Shown here in pieces: positions 1 through 9,074 of a stretch of DNA of 64,000 bases (position 1 is the stretch's first letter; the number at the start of each line of letters is the position of its first letter). The notes under the pieces are model-generated. The model was given only the letters and a program-made list of their open reading frames with translations. It did not search any database and was not told the DNA's origin. The stretch covers positions 186,001 to 250,000 of the forward strand of contig NZ_FOKK01000007.1 in assembly GCF_900112005.1 (NCBI RefSeq). The letters run 5' to 3'. Origin of the DNA: Algoriphagus aquimarinus. Lineage in GTDB: Bacteria; Bacteroidota; Bacteroidia; Cytophagales; Cyclobacteriaceae. The position numbers were made by a program, and so were the translations under genes.

Positions 1-1
1 G

Positions 2-328
2 GAAGTTCAAAATCAAACATGGCCTGGATATTATATTGGAAATGGAATTTATGGAGTAAAGTATTCTTCTAAAAAACCTGAAAAAGGATCATATAAAACT
101 TCTAGTACTATACCTGAATTGAATGGACTGGAAGGAGCTTATTTCAGCACGATTCCCTGGCCTGGAAAAGCCAGTCCAGATGATTATCAACTAGGTTCCA
201 ATTGGTACAGTGACCGATTAGATCCAGCGCTTTTTATCGATGATCAGCAAGGGGCGAAAACCGTCTCAAAATACAGAAAGGAGTTTTTAATGAACTGGGC
301 TGAGAGATGGAAATGGCTGGAAAAGTAA
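2..328 (+). CDS. C-terminal end of an unidentified protein (truncated by window edge)
   Basis: The frame is open from base 2 to the stop at 326-328, so this is the last ~108 residues of a longer gene whose start lies outside the window. The visible part is rich in Trp, Tyr and Gly and ends in a basic amphipathic stretch (KYRKEFLMNWAERWKWLEK). I do not recognise the family. It lies 45 bases upstream of a secreted pectate lyase on the same strand, followed by a DUF1593 protein, so it probably belongs to the same polysaccharide-degradation cluster. That is inference from position only. Confidence 0.6.
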   Translation, partial: EVQNQTWPGYYIGNGIYGVKYSSKKPEKGSYKTSSTIPELNGLEGAYFSTIPWPGKASPDDYQLGSNWYSDRLDPALFIDDQQGAKTVSKYRKEFLMNWAERWKWLEK

Positions 329-373
329 TTTTGACTACTTCAAATTCAAAGAATTAATAATACACCCATTAGT

Positions 374-1762
374 ATGAAAAAAATCATTTTAATTACCGCT
401 TTGAGCATGTTCGCCTTTACTTTGGCATTTTCTCAGCAACTGGCATTTCCCACTGCTGAAGGTTATGGTAAATTTTCTAAAGGAGGTCGTGGAGGAGCGG
501 TTTATGAAGTCACCAATTTGAATGATAGTGGTGAAGGAAGTTTGAGAGCTGCTGTCGATGCTTCGGAACCCAGGACTGTTGTCTTCAAAGTTTCTGGAAC
601 AATAGAACTGGAAAGTGCACTACGTATCAAAAACCCCTATATCACCATAGCTGGTCAAACAGCTCCAGGCGATGGTATTTGCATCAAAAAGAATCCCTTA
701 GTGATCGATGCGGATCATGTGATTATCCGATATTTGAGAGTAAGACTTGGGAATGAATCCGGGGATGATACTGATGCTGTCTCTAGTAGATATAACAAGC
801 ATCTTATTTTAGATCATATTTCTGCCAGTTGGAGTGTCGATGAAACCATGTCAATTTATCATAATGATAGTATAACGGTACAATGGAGTATTATATCGGA
901 GAGTATGCACGACTCAAATCATATAAAAGGAGCTCATGGCTTTGGAGGTATTTGGGGATCAAACTATAGTAGCTATCACCACAATCTTCTAGCGCATCAT
1001 GGTAGCCGAAATCCAAGAATGGCTTCAGGATCTGGCTACACTGATTACCGAAATAATGTAGTCTATAATTGGGGGTACAACAGCACTTATGGTGGAGAAA
1101 ACCAGCAAGTCAATAATCCAAAATTTGCATTTTCTACCATTAATATGGTCGCTAACTATTACAAGCCAGGACCTGCTACAGAACCCGGTGAGCTTCGGTA
1201 TAGATTAGCCAACCCAAATATGCGGGATACAACAAGTGATTTTGGAAAATGGTATATCGCTAAAAATGTAATGGTAGGTAATGAAAAAGTGACTGCCAAC
1301 AATTGGGACGGTGGGATACAGCCTCAAGGTGGAGAAGCAAATTTGAAATATGTGAAGCTTGAAAAACCATGGGAAGCTATGCCCATAAACCAACAGTCAG
1401 CAGAAGAGGCATATGACTTAGTGCTTGCACACGCCGGAGCAACTTTACCTAAGCGAGACGAAGTGGATACGAGGATAGTCCATGAGACAAAAGGTGGTTT
1501 TACAACTTACGAAGGAACAACCTATAGAAAAACCCAATCTTTAGCTGATCCCTCAAAAAAATCAGGGATAATAGATACCCAAAACGATGTAGGTGGCTGG
1601 CCTGAACTGAAAAGTTTACCTGCTCCAAAAGACACCGATCATGATGGAATGCCAGATAAATGGGAAAAAGCAAACAACCTAAATCCCCAAGATTCGGCTG
1701 ACCGAAATCTGGTGAAAGATGGCTATACCATGTTAGAAAAGTATTTGAATTCAATCAAATAG
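374..1762 (+). CDS. Secreted pectate lyase, polysaccharide lyase family 1-like
   Basis: 462 residues beginning with a clear Sec signal peptide ending FAFSQ (about residues 1-21). The mature protein opens with the PL1-type FPTAEGYGKFSKGGRGG segment, followed by parallel beta-helix strands: GSLRAAVDA, ITIAGQTAPGDGI, HVIIRYLRVRLG, and ILDHISASWSVDE near residue 150. The RNPRMASG segment fits the region holding the catalytic arginine in this family. The last ~45 residues carry an Asp-rich DTDHDGMPDKWE motif (about 420-432) resembling a calcium-binding type-3 or dockerin-like loop. The expected role is beta-elimination of pectin or another polyuronate in the periplasm or outside the cell. The family call is strong; the exact substrate is not determined. 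Confidence 0.88.
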   Translation: MKKIILITALSMFAFTLAFSQQLAFPTAEGYGKFSKGGRGGAVYEVTNLNDSGEGSLRAAVDASEPRTVVFKVSGTIELESALRIKNPYITIAGQTAPGDGICIKKNPLVIDADHVIIRYLRVRLGNESGDDTDAVSSRYNKHLILDHISASWSVDETMSIYHNDSITVQWSIISESMHDSNHIKGAHGFGGIWGSNYSSYHHNLLAHHGSRNPRMASGSGYTDYRNNVVYNWGYNSTYGGENQQVNNPKFAFSTINMVANYYKPGPATEPGELRYRLANPNMRDTTSDFGKWYIAKNVMVGNEKVTANNWDGGIQPQGGEANLKYVKLEKPWEAMPINQQSAEEAYDLVLAHAGATLPKRDEVDTRIVHETKGGFTTYEGTTYRKTQSLADPSKKSGIIDTQNDVGGWPELKSLPAPKDTDHDGMPDKWEKANNLNPQDSADRNLVKDGYTMLEKYLNSIK

Positions 1763-1837
1763 GAGTCCGGAATCAGCTAACCACATCCAAAAACAATTTA
1801 TAATCTGACCCATCAGGAAACACATAATTTTCAATTC

Positions 1838-3229
1838 ATGAAAAAAGCAAGCCTCTCTCTTTTACTAATTTTAATTCTTTCATACAGCCTTTTTGCGCAG
1901 CAAGACACAAAGAAAGCTCCTCCAAAACCTCGAATGGTTGTCTTAACAGACGTATCCACTTGGGAAACTGATGATAGTGAATCTCTAGTCAGGTTGCTCG
2001 TACATGCGGATTTATATGAAATCGAAGGACTGATATTTACTACAGGCTGGAGTCTGGATAAAACACGGGATGATTTCATGGACTTGATTCATGATGCCAT
2101 AGATGCCTATGAAAAGGACTTGCCCAACTTGATGAAGCGCTCTAATCAACAAGATTTTCTGGCCGATGAATCACATCAACAAATAGGCTACTGGCCAAGT
2201 CCGGAGTATTTGCGAAGCATTACTGTCTTTGGAAGTAAAAACAGAGGCTTCAAATTCATTGGTGCAGATAATAATTCTCCCGGAAGTGAGCTGATCATCA
2301 AACTTGCGGATGAGGCGGATGAACGTGCGCTATGGATTACCGTTTGGGGCGGAGGAAATACTTTGGCTCAAGCTATCTGGAAGGTTCAACAGGAAAGAAG
2401 TGAAGCGGATTTGAAGACTTTTCTTCACAAAATCCCAACCTATACGATCACCGATCAGGATAGAGATCAGAAAACTGATTTTGCCATTAGCTCACACCAA
2501 TGGATGAGAGGGGAGTTTAAGGATGACCTACTTTTTATCTGGGATGAAGCCGCCTGGAAATATCAGAACGGAACCGGAAAAAACAAATGGGAAGAATATG
2601 CCGAACATATCCAATCGAATGGAAATTTGGGCAAAGTATATCCTAAATATAAATACGGTGTGGAAGGAGACACGCCAGCTTTTTTACACCTGATGCCCAA
2701 TGGACTGAATGATCCGATGGTTCCAACTCAAGTGGGTTGGGGTGGTTATTTCGTGAAGGGAATCAGTGAAGACAAGGCAACGGATTCTTTCACCAACTTC
2801 CAATCTCCTGTCTACGATAAATCAAGAGAATACTCAGCGTACTTCTACCCTGCCACTTTCAACAATTTCGCAGCCAGAATGGACTGGGCAAACGAAGGAA
2901 AAGGAAACCGAAATCCAATAGTTGTCATCAATAAAAATGAGGGAATAGAACTTCTCCGCGTGCAGTCAAAGAAACGTGGAATTGTCATGCTTGATGCTTC
3001 CAAATCATATGACCTGGAAAATGACGAGCTCAGTTTCAAATGGTGGATTATACCTGAAGCGGGCAGCTATAAAGGCGAAGTAACCATACCAAACAGCGAG
3101 TCCAAGATTGTCAAATTTGATCTCCCAAAAGACTTCTCAGGAAAGACAATTCATTTGATCTGCGAAGTCACTGATAATGGTTCACCGAATTTGACCAGTT
3201 ATCGAAGGATAATTATAGCCGGGAAATAG
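1838..3229 (+). CDS. Secreted DUF1593 (nucleoside-hydrolase-like) protein
   Basis: 463 residues with a signal peptide ending SLFAQ. After it comes KPRMVVLTDVSTWETDDSES, the Asp-containing opening strand of the DUF1593 family, which has a nucleoside-hydrolase-like fold, then VWGGGNTLAQAIWKV. The last ~90 residues (LDASKSYDLENDELSFKW onward) form an Ig/PKD-like beta domain usual for this family. DUF1593 proteins often sit with pectin- or rhamnogalacturonan-degrading genes in Bacteroidota, consistent with the PL1 lyase 75 bases upstream. They are thought to act on glycan-derived substrates, but the reaction is unproven. A strong terminator follows the stop codon. Confidence 0.85.
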   Translation: MKKASLSLLLILILSYSLFAQQDTKKAPPKPRMVVLTDVSTWETDDSESLVRLLVHADLYEIEGLIFTTGWSLDKTRDDFMDLIHDAIDAYEKDLPNLMKRSNQQDFLADESHQQIGYWPSPEYLRSITVFGSKNRGFKFIGADNNSPGSELIIKLADEADERALWITVWGGGNTLAQAIWKVQQERSEADLKTFLHKIPTYTITDQDRDQKTDFAISSHQWMRGEFKDDLLFIWDEAAWKYQNGTGKNKWEEYAEHIQSNGNLGKVYPKYKYGVEGDTPAFLHLMPNGLNDPMVPTQVGWGGYFVKGISEDKATDSFTNFQSPVYDKSREYSAYFYPATFNNFAARMDWANEGKGNRNPIVVINKNEGIELLRVQSKKRGIVMLDASKSYDLENDELSFKWWIIPEAGSYKGEVTIPNSESKIVKFDLPKDFSGKTIHLICEVTDNGSPNLTSYRRIIIAGK

Positions 3230-3234
3230 CATCG

Positions 3235-3262
3235 AAAGCCGACGATAATTCGTCGGCTTTTT
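3235..3262 (+). terminator. Rho-independent terminator after the DUF1593 gene
   Basis: AAAGCCGACGA, a 5-base loop, then TCGTCGGCTTT and a T-rich tail. It starts 5 bases after the DUF1593 stop codon. The same AAAGCCGACR arm sequence is used by the terminator at 5570. Confidence 0.9.
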
Positions 3263-3418
3263 CGTTTTTAGCCTTCTTATAGAGAAGCAATTCTCCAAAT
3301 CTGGCGCTGCTCCTTGAGATTTGAAATCACATCTTTGTTTAAACCTGACTTAGAAACCATTACTTTCGGATTAGCAGCAGTTTCAAGACAGAAGGATAGT
3401 TGTGATTTAGAATTAAGC

Positions 3419-4225
3419 ATGAAAGATTTAGCAGGAAAAACAGTACTGATCACCGGAGGAGCATCTGGTATTGGCAAAATCATGGTTCGACTGATGCTGG
3501 AGCGAAAAGCCAAGGTGATCATTTGGGATATCAACCAAGCCAGCATTGATGCTACTATCTCGGATTTCAGAAACGGAGAAGCAATTTTCGGATACCAAAT
3601 CGATGTCTCAAATCTTGAGCAAATACAGGATACTGCCTTAAAAGTAAAGCAGGAAATAGGAGTCGTTGACGTGCTGATAAATAATGCCGGGATAGTAGTA
3701 GGCAAATTCTTCCATGAGAATTCTACAACTGATATTACTAAAACGATGGAAGTCAACGCCAACGCACCGATGTTGGTCACTAGTGCTTTTTTGGGAGATA
3801 TGATTAATCAGAATTCTGGGCATATCTGCAACATCGCTTCCTCTGGAGGACTTATTTCTAATCCAAAAATGTCAGTCTATGCAGCAAGCAAATGGGCGCT
3901 AATTGGTTGGTCGGATAGCCTTCGATTGGAAATGAAGCAATTGAATAAAGACGTGAATATTACGACTATCATGCCCTATTACATCAATACTGGCATGTTT
4001 GACGGAGTAAAATCAAAAATCCCGATTCTCGAACCTGAGGCGGCAGCACTTACGATTGTAAAAGCCATCGAGAATAACACAAGAATGCTGACTATACCAG
4101 GATACATTTATCGATTGACTCGGATAGGCCAAGGTTTCTTGTCAGTCAATGCTTTTGATTGGTTTGCTGGTTCTGTGATGGGCATTTATAAAACAATGGA
4201 ACACTTCGTCGGTCGAAAGAAATAA
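3419..4225 (+). CDS. Short-chain dehydrogenase/reductase (SDR)
   Basis: 268 residues from the ATG at 3419. An upstream in-frame ATG at 3314 would add 35 residues without SDR character, so it is rejected. The protein starts KDLAGKTVLITGGASGIG, the Rossmann TGxxxGIG motif at residues 12-19. It then has the NNAG motif (INNAGIVV) and the catalytic pair Y154/K158 in VYAASKWAL. The substrate is unknown. The C-terminal ~50 residues are hydrophobic with Trp and Phe, as in SDRs acting on lipids or retinoids. No operon partner is evident. Confidence 0.85.
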   Translation: MKDLAGKTVLITGGASGIGKIMVRLMLERKAKVIIWDINQASIDATISDFRNGEAIFGYQIDVSNLEQIQDTALKVKQEIGVVDVLINNAGIVVGKFFHENSTTDITKTMEVNANAPMLVTSAFLGDMINQNSGHICNIASSGGLISNPKMSVYAASKWALIGWSDSLRLEMKQLNKDVNITTIMPYYINTGMFDGVKSKIPILEPEAAALTIVKAIENNTRMLTIPGYIYRLTRIGQGFLSVNAFDWFAGSVMGIYKTMEHFVGRKK

Positions 4226-4415
4226 GATTTCAAAGAGCAATGTTTCACACATAGAATTCAGGCTTTCTTTAGTAGCACTTACACTATCAATCACTATAGT
4301 ATAGTCATCTAGGTTTTCGTCTATTATTTATTTATATCCGTTCTTGCATCAATAAAAGACAAAAGCGACTTAGCAAATGGTTAAAATTAGCAAATTCGGC
4401 ACTTCAGTCATCGGT

Positions 4416-4435
4416 CTTCCGATAGCTATCGGAAG
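4416..4435. repeat. Perfect 20-bp palindrome, intergenic
   Basis: CTTCCGATAGCTATCGGAAG reads the same on both strands. It lies in the 280-base gap between the SDR and the amine oxidase, and there is no T-run after it. It resembles the short TCCCGAT..ATCGGGA hairpins seen twice inside the group II intron remnant at 54331 and 54476, so it may be one of a dispersed mini-hairpin family. Confidence 0.6.
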
Positions 4436-4506
4436 GTCCTCCCGCCACCTACCCAAAGAAAATAAGATACTTGGCATAATTGACATAATTAGAATTTTTT
4501 AATAAA

Positions 4507-5550
4507 ATGATCATACTAATTGGAGCAGGCTTATCGGGTCTATTGACGGCTTACCGCCTAAAAAAGGAAGGAATTCCATTCAAAATTCTAGAGGCTAGAG
4601 CAAGAATTGGAGGAAGGATAAACACGGTAGTAGGATCAGACAATACACCTGTAGAAATGGGAGCAACTTGGTTTACAGACCAGCACCAGCATTTGCATGC
4701 ACTCTTGAATGAGTTGGGAATTGGATATTTCGAGCAAAGCATGGCTGGTAGCGTACTCTTTCAAAACTCTCCAAACTCACCCGCAGAAGCTATACAAATT
4801 CCACCTCAGGCTCCTAGCTACAGAATCTCTGGAGGTACATCTCATCTGATCAATACTCTATATGCTGCGCTGGATAAAGATGATATTTTACTAAGTCAAG
4901 AGGTGAAAGAGATCCACTTTCACCAAACGGGTGTAGAGGTGATAGCAAAGGAAAGCTTTGAAGCCAGCAAAATTGTATTGGCTCTTCCTCCTAAACTATG
5001 GGCTCAGAAACTCTCTTTTTCCCCAACACTTCCTAGCAAGTTGATGGACACGGCCGTACTCACCCATACTTGGATGGAAGATTCCATTAAGGTTGCATTG
5101 AGTTATAAAGAGCCATTTTGGGAAAAACAAAAACTCTCCGGAATGCTATTCTGCAACACAGGGCCAGTTACGGAGTTTTACGATCACAGCAATCATGAAA
5201 GATCCACTTTTGCCCTGTGTGGATTCGTCAACTCCTACTTCAAGAGGATGACTTATGAGCAGCGAAAGGCTAGTGTCATCATGCAGTTGCAAAATGCTTT
5301 TGGAGTGGAAGCTACAAGTTTCTTGGATTACACAGAATGCGTCTGGAGCGAAGAGAAGCACACGTATGAATCCTCGGAACCTGAGCTTTTCCCTCATCAA
5401 AATAATGGAAACCCAATTTTCAAAAACACCTTTTACGATGATCGAATGATCATTTCCAGCGCAGAATCTGCGGCTCAATCTCCCGGATATATGGATGGTG
5501 CAGTGTATGCTGGGAATGTAACTGCAAAAAAGCTGATCGCTGCCAACTAG
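4507..5550 (+). CDS. FAD-dependent amine oxidase (monoamine-oxidase-like)
   Basis: 347 residues with the dinucleotide-binding motif IILIGAGLSGLLTAYRL at the N-terminus. The flavin-contacting ARIGGRI motif follows around residues 33-39. The C-terminal FAD-binding segment is YMDGAVYAGNVTAKKL. The length is at the short end for flavin amine oxidases and there is no signal peptide, so a cytoplasmic enzyme is expected. The predicted reaction is oxidative deamination of an amine with FAD and O2; the substrate is unknown. A terminator follows 20 bases after the stop codon. Confidence 0.85.
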   Translation: MIILIGAGLSGLLTAYRLKKEGIPFKILEARARIGGRINTVVGSDNTPVEMGATWFTDQHQHLHALLNELGIGYFEQSMAGSVLFQNSPNSPAEAIQIPPQAPSYRISGGTSHLINTLYAALDKDDILLSQEVKEIHFHQTGVEVIAKESFEASKIVLALPPKLWAQKLSFSPTLPSKLMDTAVLTHTWMEDSIKVALSYKEPFWEKQKLSGMLFCNTGPVTEFYDHSNHERSTFALCGFVNSYFKRMTYEQRKASVIMQLQNAFGVEATSFLDYTECVWSEEKHTYESSEPELFPHQNNGNPIFKNTFYDDRMIISSAESAAQSPGYMDGAVYAGNVTAKKLIAAN

Positions 5551-5569
5551 GATTTCACCACACATGTTT

Positions 5570-5605
5570 AAAAGCCGACAGTTACTTGTCGGCTTTTTCA
5601 TTTTT
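5570..5605 (+). terminator. Rho-independent terminator after the amine oxidase
   Basis: AAAAGCCGACA, a 6-base loop and TGTCGGCTTTT followed by a T-rich run, 20 bases after the stop codon. Confidence 0.88.
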
Positions 5606-5701
5606 AGTTTGATGATTGTTAAAAGAACTCAAATTCATCTTTAATGAATAGCAACTTAAAATTTGATCTCTAATTTGGCAATCCCACAACAAGGGATGCC
5701 A

Positions 5702-6991
5702 ATGAGAATCATTTTACTCGCTATTTTATTTTCTATTTCCCTTCATCTTCATGCCCAAGACGAAGAGACTATAGCCTGGATCAATGCTAATTCAATACAA
5801 ATCGAAGATGCAAATCCTGATACTGAACTTGTTATTTTCGCTGACAATGTTCCAGATAAATTTGCCGAAGCTCATATTTTTGGATTCGGAGAAGGTTCCC
5901 ATCATGGAAAAGAATTTTTTAATATAAAGGCTAAATTCTTCAAGTATTTAGTAGAAACTCAGAATGTAAAAGCCTTTATAATGGAGGAGGCTTACCAAAC
6001 TGAGGCGTCTGTAAATGAATGGATAAGTGGAGGAGATGGGGATGTTTATAAAACAATGAATAAATTCACCTTGGCTCCTTGGCATTGTTTGGAAGTAGTT
6101 AATCTTTTGAAATGGATGAGGGATTACAATTTAAGCAAGTCCAATGAAGAACAAATTCGCTTCTATGGAATGGATATTCAAAGTGGGAATGACATTAATC
6201 TAGAAGTTCGTGATTTTGTGAAAACTCATAAAATCCCTGTTGGTGAAGAACTTCTTGCAGCAGCAGACAGTTGCTCTACAATTGGCTATAGTGAAACATC
6301 AGATTGGGCAGGAAATCAAATCCCGAAGCTTAAAGAAATAGAACAAATCATTGTAGATTTTCAAACTAAAACTGAGCAGAATACTAGCCAAGAATATACA
6401 TCAATACTAAGATCTCTGAATTACTTAATCAAACACACAACTTATCTACAAAACCGAAAGAGTGAAGTAAGGGATTTGAAAATGTTTGAGAATGTGAAAT
6501 GGATAGTAGAAAATAAAACCAAAAATGGGAAGGCTTTTATTTGGGCGCATAATGATCACGTCAATAACCTAACTTTCAATTACTACGGTATGCCGTGGAT
6601 AAATTTAGGAAGACACTTGAAAGAGCATTATAAAAGTGATTACTATTCCGTTGGTTTTGATTTTGGAGTTGGGACTCTTCCGGGTGCGGTAATTAAGAAC
6701 AACAAGCCTATTTATTGGGAAAGCCACACCCTTAACAGCCCATTTCGAAAAACATATGCAGAAACGCTCATGAAGGCAGATTTTGATATTTACTTTGTTG
6801 ATATGAAAGAAGCTGTTACAGGCGACTCAACAAACTTTTTCAGTACAGAAAATAGACAATTAGGTCTTGGAGGACCAGGTTATAACCCTAAAAAGAAATA
6901 CCTCATTACTAAAAAATTTTCTGAAATGTTTGATGGAATAATTTTCATAGATAGTATTTCGGTGCCAGATTATAATTTGAAGAAGGACTAA
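5702..6991 (+). CDS. Erythromycin-esterase-like protein, exported
   Basis: The ATG at 5702 gives 429 residues with a Sec signal peptide (MRIILLAILFSISLHLHAQ). In-frame ATGs at 5663 and 5696 would only lengthen the n-region. The family signatures are FGFGEGSHHGKEFF (E64, H67, H68), FIMEEAY, YGMDIQ and a late IWAHNDHV carrying a further conserved His. This family includes EreA/EreB macrolide esterases, but most members from environmental Bacteroidota are of unknown substrate (succinoglycan-biosynthesis-like or EreA-like). Export is unlike typical Ere resistance enzymes, so a resistance role should not be assumed. Only 12 bases separate it from the downstream aminopeptidase gene. Confidence 0.82.
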   Translation: MRIILLAILFSISLHLHAQDEETIAWINANSIQIEDANPDTELVIFADNVPDKFAEAHIFGFGEGSHHGKEFFNIKAKFFKYLVETQNVKAFIMEEAYQTEASVNEWISGGDGDVYKTMNKFTLAPWHCLEVVNLLKWMRDYNLSKSNEEQIRFYGMDIQSGNDINLEVRDFVKTHKIPVGEELLAAADSCSTIGYSETSDWAGNQIPKLKEIEQIIVDFQTKTEQNTSQEYTSILRSLNYLIKHTTYLQNRKSEVRDLKMFENVKWIVENKTKNGKAFIWAHNDHVNNLTFNYYGMPWINLGRHLKEHYKSDYYSVGFDFGVGTLPGAVIKNNKPIYWESHTLNSPFRKTYAETLMKADFDIYFVDMKEAVTGDSTNFFSTENRQLGLGGPGYNPKKKYLITKKFSEMFDGIIFIDSISVPDYNLKKD

Positions 6992-7003
6992 AAAAACAAC
7001 ACT

Positions 7004-7768
7004 ATGTCAATCACAAAAGAATCAGAACTAATTGGAATGAAACGCATCTCAGAAGTGGTGGGAACTACACTAAAACTGATGAGAGAATACGCTAAAGTTG
7101 GAATGTCCACTAAGGAAATTGACGAATTTGGAGGCGGAATTTTGAAAAGTTACGGAGCCAAATCAGCTCCTTACGAAACCTATAAATTTCCCGGCTATTC
7201 TTGCATTAGCATCAATGAAGAAGCTGCTCACGGAATACCTTCCAAGAAGAAGATTCTGAAAGAAGGAGATCTAATTAATATAGATGTGTCCGCGGAGCTG
7301 AATGGTTTTTGGTCAGACAACGGTGGTTCTTTTGTACTTGGTAAGGATATTTATAATCACCAACCTCTTGTGGATGCTTCTAAAGACATACTTCACAAAG
7401 CTATAAGCGCGATTAAGGGCGGAGTAAAAATCGCTGACATTGGTTATTTGATAGAGACTGAAGCTAGAAAATCAGGTTTTAAGGTCATTAAAAACTTAGC
7501 CGGACATGGAGTTGGAAGGAGTTTACATGAAAAGCCAGAAGACATCTTAAACTATAGAGTCAGAAGCAATCGAGAGCGATTTAAGAAAAATACCACCGTC
7601 GCAATTGAGACTTTTATCTCAACCCATTCTACCATCGCTGTAGAGCAGAATGATGGCTGGACTCTGGTAGGAAACAAAGGTGGATTTGTCACTCAGCATG
7701 AACAGACAATTCTCATCACAGACGATGCGCCAGTGATTTTGACGAAAGCGAATGGATTTTGGGATTAA
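7004..7768 (+). CDS. map: Type I methionine aminopeptidase-like protein
   Basis: 254 residues with the complete metal-binding set of MetAP-I: D94 and D105 (INIDVS, FWSDNGG), H168 (NLAGHGVGR), E202 (VAIETF) and E233 (QHEQTI). The substrate-binding H76 is in NEEAAHGIP. The enzyme removes N-terminal Met from nascent proteins. It is not beside ribosomal genes or secY, and lies 12 bases after an erythromycin-esterase gene, so this is probably a secondary MetAP copy rather than the housekeeping one. That is inference from context. Confidence 0.88.
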   Translation: MSITKESELIGMKRISEVVGTTLKLMREYAKVGMSTKEIDEFGGGILKSYGAKSAPYETYKFPGYSCISINEEAAHGIPSKKKILKEGDLINIDVSAELNGFWSDNGGSFVLGKDIYNHQPLVDASKDILHKAISAIKGGVKIADIGYLIETEARKSGFKVIKNLAGHGVGRSLHEKPEDILNYRVRSNRERFKKNTTVAIETFISTHSTIAVEQNDGWTLVGNKGGFVTQHEQTILITDDAPVILTKANGFWD

Positions 7769-7908
7769 CAAGCTAAAATCAGCCTGATCGAGAATTTACA
7801 TGCTTTGATTTATTAAAAACCTGAACTTCGAGTCCCTACAAAGATGTATTACTTAATCTTAAATTCTTAACAGTGGACCGAGCCTTACAACATTCAGATT
7901 AAAATCTC

Positions 7909-8010
7909 ACCGAAATTCTTAATTTGGTCATAGTGAAACCCAGATGACCTGTGGACTATTGCGATATAGACGCAAAAGGAAATGGGAGTTGAGTATATAC
8001 ATGTGTTGGC
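7909..8010 (+). repeat. Dispersed ~100-bp repeat, copy A
   Basis: Starts ACCGAAATTCTTAATTTGG and contains ATTGCGATATAGACGCAA. It ends TATATACATGTGTTGGC, which looks like the L'-R' end (GTTRRRY) of an attC site. Related copies are at 9317 and 23420. It occupies most of the gap between the aminopeptidase and the PadR gene. Confidence 0.65.
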
Positions 8011-8042
8011 TGCAATACCCTGAGAACTATTTTTAAATTCTA

Positions 8043-8080
8043 TATACATAGAATTTTGATGTATCATAATTCTATGTATA
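8043..8080. promoter_or_regulatory. Probable PadR autoregulatory operator
   Basis: Perfect 13-bp arms TATACATAGAATT (8043-8055) and AATTCTATGTATA (8068-8080) with a 12-base spacer. The right arm ends 8 bases before the ATG of the PadR gene. PadR repressors typically bind ATGT/ACAT-containing dyads over their own promoter, and both arms carry these tetramers. Its position favours the ATG at 8089 over upstream in-frame ATGs at 8056 and 8074. Confidence 0.7.
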
Positions 8081-8088
8081 TTCGCTTT

Positions 8089-8433
8089 ATGAATTCTACA
8101 GAACTACTAAAAGGAACTCTTACAACCATCCTACTTAAATTACTTGATGAAAATGGGAAAATGTATGGCTATGAGCTAACTCAAAAAGTAAAGGAACTAT
8201 CAGACAATAAAATATTAATTAAAGAGGGTTCCCTGTATCCTGCCTTGCACAAGCTGTTGAGTGATGGTCTTGTGGAAGTTGAGACAGTGAATGTAGGAAA
8301 ACGGATTCGAAAATATTATTCTATAACAAAACAGGGGCAGGAAAGAAAGATCGCATTATATAATGAGCTCAGTGAGTTTATTAAGACAATTCAGCATATT
8401 GTATTTCCTCATCAAAAAGCTTCTTTTCTATGA
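8089..8433 (+). CDS. PadR-family transcriptional regulator
   Basis: 114 residues from the ATG at 8089, placed just after the 13-bp operator dyad. It has the PadR winged helix: LKGTLTTILLKLLDENGKMYGYELTQKVKEL, then IKEGSLYPALHKLLSDGLVEVE and the wing RIRKYYSITKQG. It lacks the long C-terminal dimerisation domain of PadR-s2 members, so it is a short PadR-s1 type. The stop overlaps the next ATG (ATGA), giving a two-gene operon with a membrane protein. That is a common arrangement in which PadR controls a membrane protein or stress response. Confidence 0.88.
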   Translation: MNSTELLKGTLTTILLKLLDENGKMYGYELTQKVKELSDNKILIKEGSLYPALHKLLSDGLVEVETVNVGKRIRKYYSITKQGQERKIALYNELSEFIKTIQHIVFPHQKASFL

Positions 8434-9044
8434 CTTTAGAGGACCAAGAGGTTTCTTTTATAAAAGGGGAAATTGAAAAAAGTGAAATTTCTATTTCAGA
8501 ACTTAAAGATGACTTGCTTGATCATTTTTGCTGCTTTATAGAAAACGAACTAAATAAAGGGGGTTCATTTGAATCTGCTTATGTAAAAGCCTTGAATCAC
8601 ATTTGCCCCAATGGATTTGATGAAATTCAAAAGGAAACTATTTATTTGTTAAACTCTAAAAAGATAATTGGTATGAAAAAGATTATGTATTTAATTGGTC
8701 TTCTAGCCTCTATGAGCATGACCCTTGGGTGGTTATTTAAGTATTTAAACTGGAAAGGTGGAGGAGACATGTTAACTTTTGGAATGATTTGCTTTTTACT
8801 GCTCTTTTTGCCAATGCTAGCTATTAATAGATATAAAATGACCTTGGGTAAAGCTTTATCTGAAAAACTTAAAATCATTTTAGGCTTCAGTGGAGCAATT
8901 GTAACTGGTTTAGGTATCATATTAAGGACAAGCGGAATGCAATACGGTTCTTTATTAGTTGTTATAGGAACATTAATAATTGCATTCGGATTTCTGCCTT
9001 TCCTGTTTTTTCGAATGTACCGAAAATCAATAGAGCAGATTTAA
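8430..9044 (+). CDS. Membrane protein co-transcribed with PadR
   Basis: 204 residues, overlapping the PadR stop by four bases. The N-terminal ~85 residues are soluble and acidic (LKDDLLDHFCCFIENEL, SFESAYVKAL) and resemble the HAAS-type helical domain often linked to PadR regulators. Four or five hydrophobic segments follow, from about residue 88 (YLIGLLASMSMTLGWLF, MLTFGMICFLLLFLPML, IILGFSGAIVTGLGIIL, LLVVIGTLIIAFGFLPFLFF). No catalytic motif is visible. The function is unknown; the PadR coupling suggests an inducible membrane response. Confidence 0.8.
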   Translation: MTLEDQEVSFIKGEIEKSEISISELKDDLLDHFCCFIENELNKGGSFESAYVKALNHICPNGFDEIQKETIYLLNSKKIIGMKKIMYLIGLLASMSMTLGWLFKYLNWKGGGDMLTFGMICFLLLFLPMLAINRYKMTLGKALSEKLKIILGFSGAIVTGLGIILRTSGMQYGSLLVVIGTLIIAFGFLPFLFFRMYRKSIEQI

Positions 9045-9074
9045 TTTAAATAAAAATGTACAGCTGTCAATATT

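Noticed and set aside
5663..6991. Erythromycin esterase as an antibiotic-resistance gene
   Set aside because: The protein has a signal peptide, and most environmental family members have unknown substrates; there is no resistance context, so only the family is called.
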